Part shown: in pieces, positions 45,526-52,937 of the stretch
Numbering within the stretch: the stretch's first letter is position 1
Layout of the letters: the number at the start of each line of letters is the position of its first letter
NCBI RefSeq assembly: GCF_900112425.1
Contig: NZ_FOLP01000030.1
Location: forward strand, 1 to 64,000
DNA: 64,000 nucleotides
Source of the DNA: Variovorax sp. OK212
GTDB taxonomy: Bacteria > Pseudomonadota > Gammaproteobacteria > Burkholderiales > Burkholderiaceae_C
Direction: 5' to 3'
Made by a program: the position numbers and the translations under genes
Notes under the pieces: model-generated
Seen by the model: the letters and a program-made list of their open reading frames with translations, nothing else
The model's database searches: none
Told to the model about the DNA's origin: nothing

Positions 45526-45974
45526 CCGCGCCAAGCTGCTGTCGGAAGGCAGTGTGCGTGGCCAGAATGCCGCCCATGTGAAGTCTGGAGGGTGCCAGGT
45601 GAAGCGACGTGTGGCCACGCAGCTCGCGTCCCGGAAGGCATGCTCGCCTTGCGGGTGGATTCACCAGCGTTGACAGACCCATGTTGATGCCGCGCGAATG
45701 CCATCCGGGCCACTCCACGCGCACCGTCGTGCTCGTCGCAGCGCTTTGTATCGCTCGGGTCTGAACAGGTCAATCAATGAACGACCAGTGCGCCCGTCTA
45801 CGGAATGAGCGTGCATTTGCATGCGCTGCAACCGCAGTTGCAGCACAGTGGTCGGCATGCGGGAACGGCGTGCGACCCGTCGACTCTCGGCCCCGTTGCT
45901 TGAGGTGCAAGGGTTGTATCAAGGGGCAATTCCTCTGAGCATCGCCTCTTCACATTGGCTTTCAAGAGGTCCCC
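45526..45974. other. No gene recognised; upstream region of the ABC operon
   Basis: About 450 bases after IS481 copy A. A minus-strand frame (45661-45858) is open without motifs. The promoter of the transporter operon must lie here; no clear -35/-10 can be named. Confidence 0.35.
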
Positions 45975-46760
45975 ATGCACTTCGCTTCGCGCCCGCTCCA
46001 TTCGATCCGCCGATGGATCTGTCTGCTTGCTTTCTTATGCACGTGGGCGGGCGCATCAGGCGCGCAAACCCACTATCGCATCGCAACCGAAGGCACCTAC
46101 GCGCCTTGGAGCTTCAAAGACGCTCAAGGCGTCTTGCAAGGATGGGACGTCGACATTGCGAAGGCGCTGTGCGAGAAGATGAGCGCTCGATGCGAGATCG
46201 TCGCGCAGGACTGGGACGGGATCATCCCCGGTCTCATGGCGCGCAAGTACGACATGATCGTCGCGAGCATGGCCATCACACCGCAGCGGCGCCAGCGCGT
46301 GGACTTCTCGGAAAAATACAAGGAGACGATCTCACGCTTCGTGGCCCGAAAGAACGCACCAGCTGACGTGAGCCCGGCTGCACTCAAGGGAAAATCCATC
46401 GGCGTTCAGCGTGGCTCCATCCAAGCCGCCTACCTGGCCGATGCCTACCGCGACGCCGACCTCAAGTATTACGACACATCCCAGGCAGCTGAACTCGACC
46501 TCGTGGCGGGCCGGGTCGACTACATCCTCGGCAACATGGTCACTTACTTCGTGGGATTCATGAAGACGCCCGAATCGCGCAATTTCGCATTCGTCGGGCC
46601 AGACCTCAAAGGCGGGCTGCTCGGCGAGGGCAATGGCATCGCCGTGCGCAAGGGCGACACCGCGCTACTGTCCAGGGTCAATGCGGCACTTGCGGCGATC
46701 CGTGCGGATGGCACCTACGACCGCATCACGGCGCGGTACTTTCCATTCAGGCTGATGTAA
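45975..46760 (+). CDS. Periplasmic amino-acid/opine-binding protein
   Basis: 261 residues. Signal peptide about 1-30 (WICLLAFLCTWAGASGA). Type-II binding-protein fold: YRIATEGTYAPWSFKD, WDVDIAKALCEKM, QDWDGIIPGLMARKYD, SMAITPQRRQRVDFSEKY. These blocks closely follow the octopine/nopaline (OccT/NocT) and lysine-arginine-ornithine group. The Arg and Asp positions typical for amino-acid backbone binding are present. AAGAGG site before ATG. First gene of a five-gene importer operon. The ligand cannot be fixed from sequence. Confidence 0.92.
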   Translation: MHFASRPLHSIRRWICLLAFLCTWAGASGAQTHYRIATEGTYAPWSFKDAQGVLQGWDVDIAKALCEKMSARCEIVAQDWDGIIPGLMARKYDMIVASMAITPQRRQRVDFSEKYKETISRFVARKNAPADVSPAALKGKSIGVQRGSIQAAYLADAYRDADLKYYDTSQAAELDLVAGRVDYILGNMVTYFVGFMKTPESRNFAFVGPDLKGGLLGEGNGIAVRKGDTALLSRVNAALAAIRADGTYDRITARYFPFRLM

Positions 46761-46775
46761 GTCGTGGGATACAGC

Positions 46776-47447
46776 ATGAGCATGTTGCATGGTTTTGGAG
46801 GTCAGTTGCTGCTCGGCACGGTGACCACCGTCGAATTGGCGGCGGCCTCGCTGCTGGTGGGCACGGTGTTCGGCGCGATCGGCTGCTGGCTGCAGCTCTC
46901 GGGCATCCGCGTCCTGCAAGCCGCGGGCTATGCGTACACCGCCGTCATCCGGGGCGTGCCGGACCTGCTGGTCGTCTTTGGCGTCTTCTTTGCGGGCACC
47001 GCAGCGCTGGCGGCAGCGACGGGCCGCTACGTCGAAGTCGACACATTCGCGGCTGGCGTCGTCGCGTTGGCGCTGTCGTTCGGGGCTTACTTCGCGGAGA
47101 TCGCGCGCGGTGCACTGCAGTCCATTGCACGAGCCCAACGCGAAGCGGCCAGAACCTTGGGTCTCACCCGGCTGCAGTCGCTATGGAGCGTCGTCTTGCC
47201 CCAGGCGGCCCGCGTCGCGCTCGCGCCATTCGGCAACCAGTCGATCGTGCTGCTCAAACAGACATCGATCGTGTCGATCGTCGGATGCGACGAACTGATG
47301 CGAAAGGCTGCCGAGGCCTCAGGCACCACGCGCGAGCCGTTCACGATGTATTTCGCCGCCGCATGCATCTATCTGGCCTTGACCGGTGCCGCGACAGTGT
47401 GCCTTGAATGGGCCGAACGCAGCGCCGCGCGCGCGCAAACGCACTGA
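46776..47447 (+). CDS. Polar amino-acid ABC transporter permease (HisQ/OccQ-like)
   Basis: 223 residues, five membrane helices. Hallmarks: GTVTTVELAAASLLVGTVFGAIG, RGVPDLLVVFGVFF, and the EAA loop IARAQREAARTLGLTRLQSLWSVVLPQA. Start 46776 is preferred (GGGA seven bases upstream); a GTG at 46764 is also in frame. Pairs with the next permease. Confidence 0.92.
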   Translation: MSMLHGFGGQLLLGTVTTVELAAASLLVGTVFGAIGCWLQLSGIRVLQAAGYAYTAVIRGVPDLLVVFGVFFAGTAALAAATGRYVEVDTFAAGVVALALSFGAYFAEIARGALQSIARAQREAARTLGLTRLQSLWSVVLPQAARVALAPFGNQSIVLLKQTSIVSIVGCDELMRKAAEASGTTREPFTMYFAAACIYLALTGAATVCLEWAERSAARAQTH

Positions 47448-47453
47448 GCCGCA

Positions 47454-48155
47454 ATGTTCGACGTCGAACTTGCAGCGGCGGTACTGCCCGCCCTCGTCAC
47501 GGCAGCCTGGCTCACGCTGAAGCTCACGGCCCTCGTCATTCTCCTGGGCACCGCACTGGCTCTTCCCCTCGCGCTGTGCAAGGCGTCCCGTTCCGCACTG
47601 CTGCGCGCGACGGCCAATGCTTACGTGATGTTCTTCCGCGGCACACCGTCGTTGGTGCAGATCTTTTTGCTGTACTACGGCGCCAGCCAATTCGAGGTCG
47701 TGCGTTACTCCGTGTTCTGGCCGGTCCTGAGCGATCCCTTCTGGTGCGTGGTGATCGCCCTGGGTCTCAACTCGGCCTCCTACACCGGGAAGACGCTGGC
47801 TGCAGCGCTCGCGGCAGTTCCCAGAAGCATGCGCGAGGCCGCGTCCGTGCTCGGGCTCGGTCGACCGGCCACGTTCTGTCTGATCGAGCTGCCCCTGGCG
47901 CTTCGCATCGCGCTGCCCGCGTTCGGCAACGAAATCATCCTGACCTGCAAGGCGACCTCGCTGGCGAGCACCGTGACCTTGCTGGAACTGACGGGGACCG
48001 CCCGTCTGCTGAGCGCAGAGACCTACGCACCGTACGAAGTGTTCATGAGCGCCGGCATCGTCTACCTGGCGCTGAACTACAGCCTGATGCTGGCGATGCG
48101 CCGGCTCGAAACCTCATTCCATCGTTCCCATCCCACTGTTCGCACCACGTCATGA
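47454..48155 (+). CDS. Polar amino-acid ABC transporter permease (HisM/OccM-like)
   Basis: 233 residues, five membrane helices. TAAWLTLKLTALVILLGTALALPLAL, FRGTPSLVQIFLLYYG, and the EAA loop AVPRSMREAASVLGLGRPATFCLIELPLALR. Six bases after the first permease. Its stop overlaps the start of the next gene (ATGA). Confidence 0.92.
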   Translation: MFDVELAAAVLPALVTAAWLTLKLTALVILLGTALALPLALCKASRSALLRATANAYVMFFRGTPSLVQIFLLYYGASQFEVVRYSVFWPVLSDPFWCVVIALGLNSASYTGKTLAAALAAVPRSMREAASVLGLGRPATFCLIELPLALRIALPAFGNEIILTCKATSLASTVTLLELTGTARLLSAETYAPYEVFMSAGIVYLALNYSLMLAMRRLETSFHRSHPTVRTTS

Positions 48156-48739
48156 AGTTCATCACCTTGGGCCCCTCGGGCAGCAACCACGAGCACGTGG
48201 CCTCCCGCTATCTGGAATTCCACGACATCCGCGAGCGAGCGACGCTGACGCTGGCGGCCGACTTCGAGGAAGGCGCGAAGGCCGTGCTCGATGCACAAGC
48301 GGATTTCCTGGTCCAGTGCGCCGTGCATCCCGCCACCATGGCCACCGTTGCCAAATTCTTCCAGGGCTTGTACGTGATCGACACGTTTCTCTCCCCAAGT
48401 CAGGAACTCGCCGTTATCCAGCGCAACGATGTCGCTCATGCGAAGACGCTTGCAGTGATGCGACCGACCTTGGACTACATCGATCGCGGGCCTTGGGAGC
48501 ACATCGAGTTGGTCGAGACGGTTGCGCAGGTCACCCGCGGGCTGATCGACGGCCGCTACGACGCAGGGGTGGGCTACGCGCACGCTGTGGCAGCGCATCC
48601 CGAACGTCTTCGTCTGGTGAAGTTCATCGGCACCGTCGACGACGCATGGATCGTCTACGGCCGCGACCGCGTGAGCGGCGGACGGTTGACGGCGTGGCGA
48701 GACAGCCCTGCCGGCGTGATGTACCGCAAGGAGCGCTGA
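48152..48739 (+). CDS. Prephenate-dehydratase-like protein inside the ABC operon
   Basis: 195 residues beginning MKFITLGPSGSNHEHVASRY. The opening matches the LGPxGT/S...A..Y loop of prephenate dehydratase and BacA-type prephenate decarboxylase, and the two-lobed periplasmic-binding-like fold is recognisable (QADFLVQCAVHPATMATVAKFF, GLIDGRYDAGVGYAHAVAAH). The TRF catalytic motif of true dehydratases is not seen and there is no ACT domain. It could be a divergent enzyme on prephenate-like compounds or a small ligand-binding protein. It is translationally coupled to the permease (four-base overlap). Confidence 0.7.
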   Translation: MKFITLGPSGSNHEHVASRYLEFHDIRERATLTLAADFEEGAKAVLDAQADFLVQCAVHPATMATVAKFFQGLYVIDTFLSPSQELAVIQRNDVAHAKTLAVMRPTLDYIDRGPWEHIELVETVAQVTRGLIDGRYDAGVGYAHAVAAHPERLRLVKFIGTVDDAWIVYGRDRVSGGRLTAWRDSPAGVMYRKER

Positions 48740-48741
48740 TC

Positions 48742-49488
48742 GTGCGAGTGCATTCCCCCCCTGCGATGGTCTCGGTCGACGGCGTCTCGAAACACTTCGG
48801 CCAGCATCTGGTGCTGCGTGATGTCCATCTGCGCGTCGAAGCCGGGCAACGTGCGGTCGTCTGCGGCCCATCGGGCTCGGGCAAGTCCACCCTCGCGCGA
48901 TGCATCAGCGGGCTGGAGGCCTACGGCAGCGGCACCGTGACCGTCAACGGCACGATGGTGTCGCCAGACATGCCTCATTCGGCGCTGATCCGCGCCAACG
49001 TCGGGATGGTGTTCCAGCAGTTCAACCTCTTTCCACATCTGAGCGTGCTCGACAACTGCACCCTGGCCCAACGATGGGTGCGCCGCCGATCGAGGGACGA
49101 GTCCAGGGAAATCGCGCTCGCACACCTTGATCGTGTTCGGCTCGCCGACAAGGCATCCGCCTATCCTGCGCAGTTGTCCGGCGGCCAGCAGCAACGCGTG
49201 GCGATCGCGCGGGCCCTGTGCCTGGACCCCTCGGTGATGTTGTTCGACGAAGCCACATCCGCGCTGGACCCGGAGATGGTCAAAGAAGTGCTCGACACCA
49301 TGATGCTGCTCGCGCGCGACGGGATGACGATGGTGTGCATCACGCATGAAATGGGTTTCGCGCGGGCGGTCGCGGACAAAGTCGTCTTCATGGACGAGGG
49401 GCGCGTGGTGCAAGACGCACCACCGGCAGCGTTCTTCGGCCCGGATGCAGACCCTCGCATCCGCAAGTTTCTCAGTCAGGTCATTTAA
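48742..49488 (+). CDS. Polar amino-acid ABC transporter ATPase (HisP/GlnQ-like)
   Basis: 248 residues from GTG at 48742, with AAGGAG upstream. Walker A GPSGSGKST, Q-loop VFQQFNLFPH, signature LSGGQQQR, Walker B VMLFDEATSALDP, H-loop ITHEMGFA. Energises the importer formed by the two permeases and the binding protein. Three bases after the prephenate-dehydratase-like gene. Confidence 0.95.
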   Translation: MRVHSPPAMVSVDGVSKHFGQHLVLRDVHLRVEAGQRAVVCGPSGSGKSTLARCISGLEAYGSGTVTVNGTMVSPDMPHSALIRANVGMVFQQFNLFPHLSVLDNCTLAQRWVRRRSRDESREIALAHLDRVRLADKASAYPAQLSGGQQQRVAIARALCLDPSVMLFDEATSALDPEMVKEVLDTMMLLARDGMTMVCITHEMGFARAVADKVVFMDEGRVVQDAPPAAFFGPDADPRIRKFLSQVI

Positions 49489-49539
49489 ACTTGGACGCGT
49501 CGCACGACAAGGGTCGGCCACCGGCACGGGGCGCGCCTT

Positions 49540-50190
49540 TCATTCGCCGCAAACGCGCGCCATGCCTCGGTCCAGCGCGATGCGATACACGGCGGGCAGC
49601 CGGTGGGCGTTCACATGCGCGAGCGTTGCCATCGCGAGCGTCTGCGGACATTCGGGCGCTACTCGCAGTGCCCGTGTCGCGATCAGTTCTTGGATGAGCG
49701 CGCTGCGCAACTTGTCGAGCGCCGGGCGCAACGCTGTCTTCAGGTCTGCTCGAGGCTCGAGGGGCGCACCGCCCGAGCGTCGCCAGTCCGCCATGAGCAC
49801 GATCTGTACGAGCTTGCTCGCCTCGACCTGGTCCGCAAAGAATGCCGATGCCGTTTCGCTGCGAAGACCCACGCGCGAGGCTTCCTCGGACGCGGCATCG
49901 ATGACCTGGCGCTCGCGGGGGTCTCCCGGCGGATCCGCAACCGGCTGTTGGGTGTCCCATTTGGTCAGCGCGACGCTTCGGGAAATCTCCAGGCGAACCG
50001 CACACAGATCGATCAATGCGGAAAGGTCCTTCGAAGGGGCCGCAGTGGCGCCCGCGCATGCAATGGACAGGAAGACCATTGCACCACTGGCCATGAGCGC
50101 ACGAACGCACACGCGCATGACGGGGATGACGGGGATGACGGGGATGACGGGGACGCGAAGAACTGCAGCGGGGTGATGGGTGGTCGGCAT
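49540..50190 (-). CDS. Secreted chorismate mutase (AroQ-gamma)
   Basis: 216 residues. N-terminal leader containing a hydrophobic segment (ALMASGAMVFLSIACAGATAAP), then an all-helical AroQ fold: LSALIDLCAVRLEISRSVALTKW, ASRVGLRSETASAFFADQVEASKLVQ, and a helical C-terminal part with Cys residues (APECPQTL ... ARVCGE). Converts chorismate to prephenate in the periplasm. The N-terminus contains V-I-P repeats from a 9-bp tandem repeat; a start at 50118 downstream of the repeat would give a more ordinary signal peptide. Convergent with the ABC operon. Confidence 0.85.
   Translation of the reverse strand: MPTTHHPAAVLRVPVIPVIPVIPVMRVCVRALMASGAMVFLSIACAGATAAPSKDLSALIDLCAVRLEISRSVALTKWDTQQPVADPPGDPRERQVIDAASEEASRVGLRSETASAFFADQVEASKLVQIVLMADWRRSGGAPLEPRADLKTALRPALDKLRSALIQELIATRALRVAPECPQTLAMATLAHVNAHRLPAVYRIALDRGMARVCGE
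50117..50152 (+). repeat. Four copies of ATGACGGGG
   Basis: A perfect 9-bp tandem repeat at the 5' end of the chorismate mutase gene. On the coding (minus) strand each unit encodes V-I-P or the like, so copy-number change keeps the frame but alters the leader length. Confidence 0.92.
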
Positions 50191-50961
50191 GGGCGGCTTT
50201 CTACCTTCGTCGCATCGTGATGACGCGGGTTCTGGTCAGCCTACCCCTGGGCGAAGGCACCGCCCACTACCCGAACGCACAGTCGGATGACCTGACGGCA
50301 TGCGACGGGGCGGCGCTCAGGCCTTTGCGCTTTCGGGACCGCATCAGTGCCTACGTCAACGTGGGCCACAACGCCAGACGCGCGAGCCGGCAGGTGTCCC
50401 TTTGCCCGCGCGATCGCATTGCCAATGCGCGCGTGCGAGGACTGTCGCGCGGTTGCCGACGCGAGCGCCTGAGACCGGCGGCCCCTGTGACGCCCTTCGA
50501 GTTCGAGCCCGCCGAAGTGTCCTCGAACCGCTGGTCGATCCCCTGCGCGGCCAAATCGAGCAGCAGACCCGCGCCGGGAGTGACTGTGGGCGTAAATCCG
50601 CGTCGTTCGGTGGAAAATTTGCACCGGCGCGGTCCGACGCTCAGTGCTGCCCGGCGACTCTGTCGGCAGGGAACGCCGCAGAAGCGCCCGTCATACGTGC
50701 GGCGGCTCACGCTCATGAAGTGAATCGTGCGTTGGCATTTCGTCTTGCTGGCTGCGAAGCTTGGCGAGACGCCGCATTCGCCGCGCCTCGCGCAGGATGC
50801 CAACGCCCGTTTTGCCCCGAGGACGAGCCAATCGCCCTCCTTTCCTCAGCGTCTCAGGCGCGTTGCAGGGCATCCAACGCTGAAGACGGTGTGCAGGGCG
50901 GCCGCTGGCATGCGAGGCGCACCCCGGATACGCCACGATTCGATCGGCTAAGCTGACGCCA
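50191..50961. other. No gene recognised
   Basis: About 770 bases between the chorismate mutase and YkgJ genes. Long open frames on both strands (for example plus 50217-50723, minus 50351-50803) reflect high GC and show no motif. Confidence 0.4.
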
Positions 50962-51591
50962 ATGGAATCACCCCCCGGTCTCGATCTGGCGACGCGACAG
51001 CGCGAACGCGCTGTCACCGCGGCGCAGCGGGCGGGCGCGAAGCTGAAAGACCTACGACCCAACGACGCCGCCAGCGCGCTGATCGCCGCCTCACAACGTG
51101 CGAGATCGCTGGAGCAACGCGTGATTTGGCTGCAGCGCGCGGCCTCCGCATGGGCACGGCCGTTGGAGGACGTGGGGGCCTGCCGCAGCGGCTGCGCGCA
51201 TTGCTGCCACATCGCGGTCACGATTTCCCGGGTGGAAGCGGCGCGCCTGGCGCGCGCATCTGGCCGCAGCTTGAACATGCCGACCCATCCCGTGCGGCTC
51301 GATGCGCTGGAGACGGAGGCGGATGTGATCAACGCGCAAGAAACGCTGCAGCAGCTGCCGACACCCTCGCCGTGCCCTTTCCTGGTCCGCGAGACGTGCT
51401 CCGTCTACGAGCACAGACCGATCGCCTGCCGGGTCCTGGTGAACCTGGACGATGACGATCTGTTGTGTCGTCATGCGCCGACGTACAGCGCCGAGGTTCC
51501 CTATGCGGACGCCAGGGCCATCAAGGCCTTGGCCCTCTCGGCGCAGGCCTCCAGCGAGTTCGCCGACATCCGCGACTTCTTTCCCGCCTGA
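50962..51591 (+). CDS. YkgJ-type cysteine-cluster protein
   Basis: 209 residues. CRSGCAHCCHI (about 74-84) and the later CPFL ... CSVYEHRPIACR form the CxxxCxxCC ... C pattern of the Fe-S/zinc YkgJ family. The N-terminal third is helical. Function of the family is unclear; it is probably metal-binding. It stands alone just upstream of IS481 copy B. Confidence 0.85.
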   Translation: MESPPGLDLATRQRERAVTAAQRAGAKLKDLRPNDAASALIAASQRARSLEQRVIWLQRAASAWARPLEDVGACRSGCAHCCHIAVTISRVEAARLARASGRSLNMPTHPVRLDALETEADVINAQETLQQLPTPSPCPFLVRETCSVYEHRPIACRVLVNLDDDDLLCRHAPTYSAEVPYADARAIKALALSAQASSEFADIRDFFPA

Positions 51592-51684
51592 CCGCGCCCG
51601 CCGGCGCTGCACGCAGCGTGTGCGCCTGATATCGGCCCTCAGGCATCGAAAAAGCAGGATTGTCTGAGCAGGTCGACCTCTAGT

Positions 51685-52727
51685 TGTGAAGCTCCAATAG
51701 GTTGTATCCGGTGTTCATCCGGATTGGGTTTGAGAGACTGGAAGTCGCCAAACACCCAATCGACTCAGGACGCCCAACCGGATGAACACCCATAAGCATG
51801 CCCGACTTACCTTCGCCCGCCGATTCGAGATGGTCAAGCAGATGACTTTGGAAGGCTTGGATGCCGTGCGCGCGGCGGCTGCACACGGCGTCACAGCACC
51901 CACGGCCAGGAAGTGGCTTGGACGTTATCTGGCAGGCGGAGAAGCCGCCTTGGCCGATGCATCTTCAAGACCCGCACGCTCGCCCAGGGCCATCGACTCG
52001 GGCAAGGCCTTGCTCATCCTCGAGTTGCGTAAACGTCGGATGCTGCAGTCACGCATTGCACGCAGCGTGGGCGTATCAGCCTCGACCGTCAGCCGCGTGC
52101 TGGCGCGAGCAGGCATGTCCAAGCTGAGTGACCTGGAGCCTGCCGAGCCAATCGTGCGCTACGAGCACGAAGCACCTGGCGATCTGCTGCACATCGACAC
52201 CAAGAAGCTTGGGCGCATCGTGCGGCCCAGCCATCGCGTCACGGGCAACCGGCGCGACTCGGTCGATGGTGCTGGCTGGGAGACGTTGTTCGTGGCCATC
52301 GACGACCACGCAAGGCTGGCGTTCATCGCTATGCACCCCGACGAGAAGCAGGCGCAGGCGGTCCTGTTCCTGCGCAATGCGGTGGACTATTACGCCCGCC
52401 TGGGCATCACCGTGCGAAGACTGCTGACGGACAACGGCCCGGCGTTCCGCTCGCGCGAGTTCAAGGCAGCTTGCACTGAACTGGGCATCAAGCACAGCTT
52501 CACGCGACCCTACAGACCGCAGACCAACGGCAAGGCCGAGAGGTTCATCCAGTCCGCGTTGCGCGAATGGGCCTACGGCTGGACCTACCAGAACTCAGCG
52601 CATCGAACCGATGCCCTGGCAAGCTGGCAGCACCACTACAACTGGCACCGCCCGCACAGCGGTATCGGCGGCCTCGCGCCTATGTCCAGAATCAAATCGT
52701 CAAGAAACAACCTCTTGACGCTTCACA
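51685..52727 (+). mobile_element. IS481-family element, copy B (intact)
   Basis: 1043 bp. Ends TGTGAAGCTCCAATAGGTTG and, inverted at the right, TGTGAAGCGTCAAGAGGTTG. Flanked by a perfect six-base target duplication TCTAGT (51679-51684 and 52728-52733), of the NCTAGN type expected for IS481. Opposite orientation to copy A. Confidence 0.95.
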
Positions 52728-52732
52728 TCTAG
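51782..52732 (+). CDS. IS481-family transposase
   Basis: 316 residues. N-terminal HTH (VTAPTARKWLGRYLAGGEAAL), second HTH (IARSVGVSASTVSRVLARAG), DDE core with HIDTKKLGRI (Asp), LLTDNGPAFRS (Asp) and the Glu in PYRPQTNGKAERF. The last two codons and the TAG stop lie at or past the element's end: the stop is supplied by the duplicated CTAG target. Full-length and apparently functional, unlike copy A. Confidence 0.95.
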   Translation: MNTHKHARLTFARRFEMVKQMTLEGLDAVRAAAAHGVTAPTARKWLGRYLAGGEAALADASSRPARSPRAIDSGKALLILELRKRRMLQSRIARSVGVSASTVSRVLARAGMSKLSDLEPAEPIVRYEHEAPGDLLHIDTKKLGRIVRPSHRVTGNRRDSVDGAGWETLFVAIDDHARLAFIAMHPDEKQAQAVLFLRNAVDYYARLGITVRRLLTDNGPAFRSREFKAACTELGIKHSFTRPYRPQTNGKAERFIQSALREWAYGWTYQNSAHRTDALASWQHHYNWHRPHSGIGGLAPMSRIKSSRNNLLTLHI

Positions 52733-52733
52733 T

Positions 52734-52899
52734 CGAGGCCAACGAACCCGCCGAACGCGTGGCAGGGAAGGCACAACAACAAGTTGGCTGTTCATCGGTG
52801 CGAATACATCCCGGCGATGGCGCGGTCGGCTTCGGCAACGCCCTGCCCTGGCTGTGTGTCGACTACCTGATCCGGCAGTTGCTGCACCGGCCCGGCTAG
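52734..52899 (+). other. Orphan 3' fragment of an open frame cut by IS481
   Basis: Continuous frame reading EANEPAERVAGKAQQQVG, then SVRIHPGDGAVGFGNALPWL, then CVDYLIRQLLHRPG and stop. The composition looks protein-coding but no family is recognised, and any 5' part would lie on the other side of the IS. Confidence 0.3.
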
Positions 52900-52937
52900 T
52901 CAACCATGCATGGCCCATCCATTCCACAGGAACCGGC

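Noticed and set aside
43081..52733. A composite IS481 transposon
   Set aside because: Copy B has a perfect private target duplication and copy A nearly so, which indicates independent insertions.
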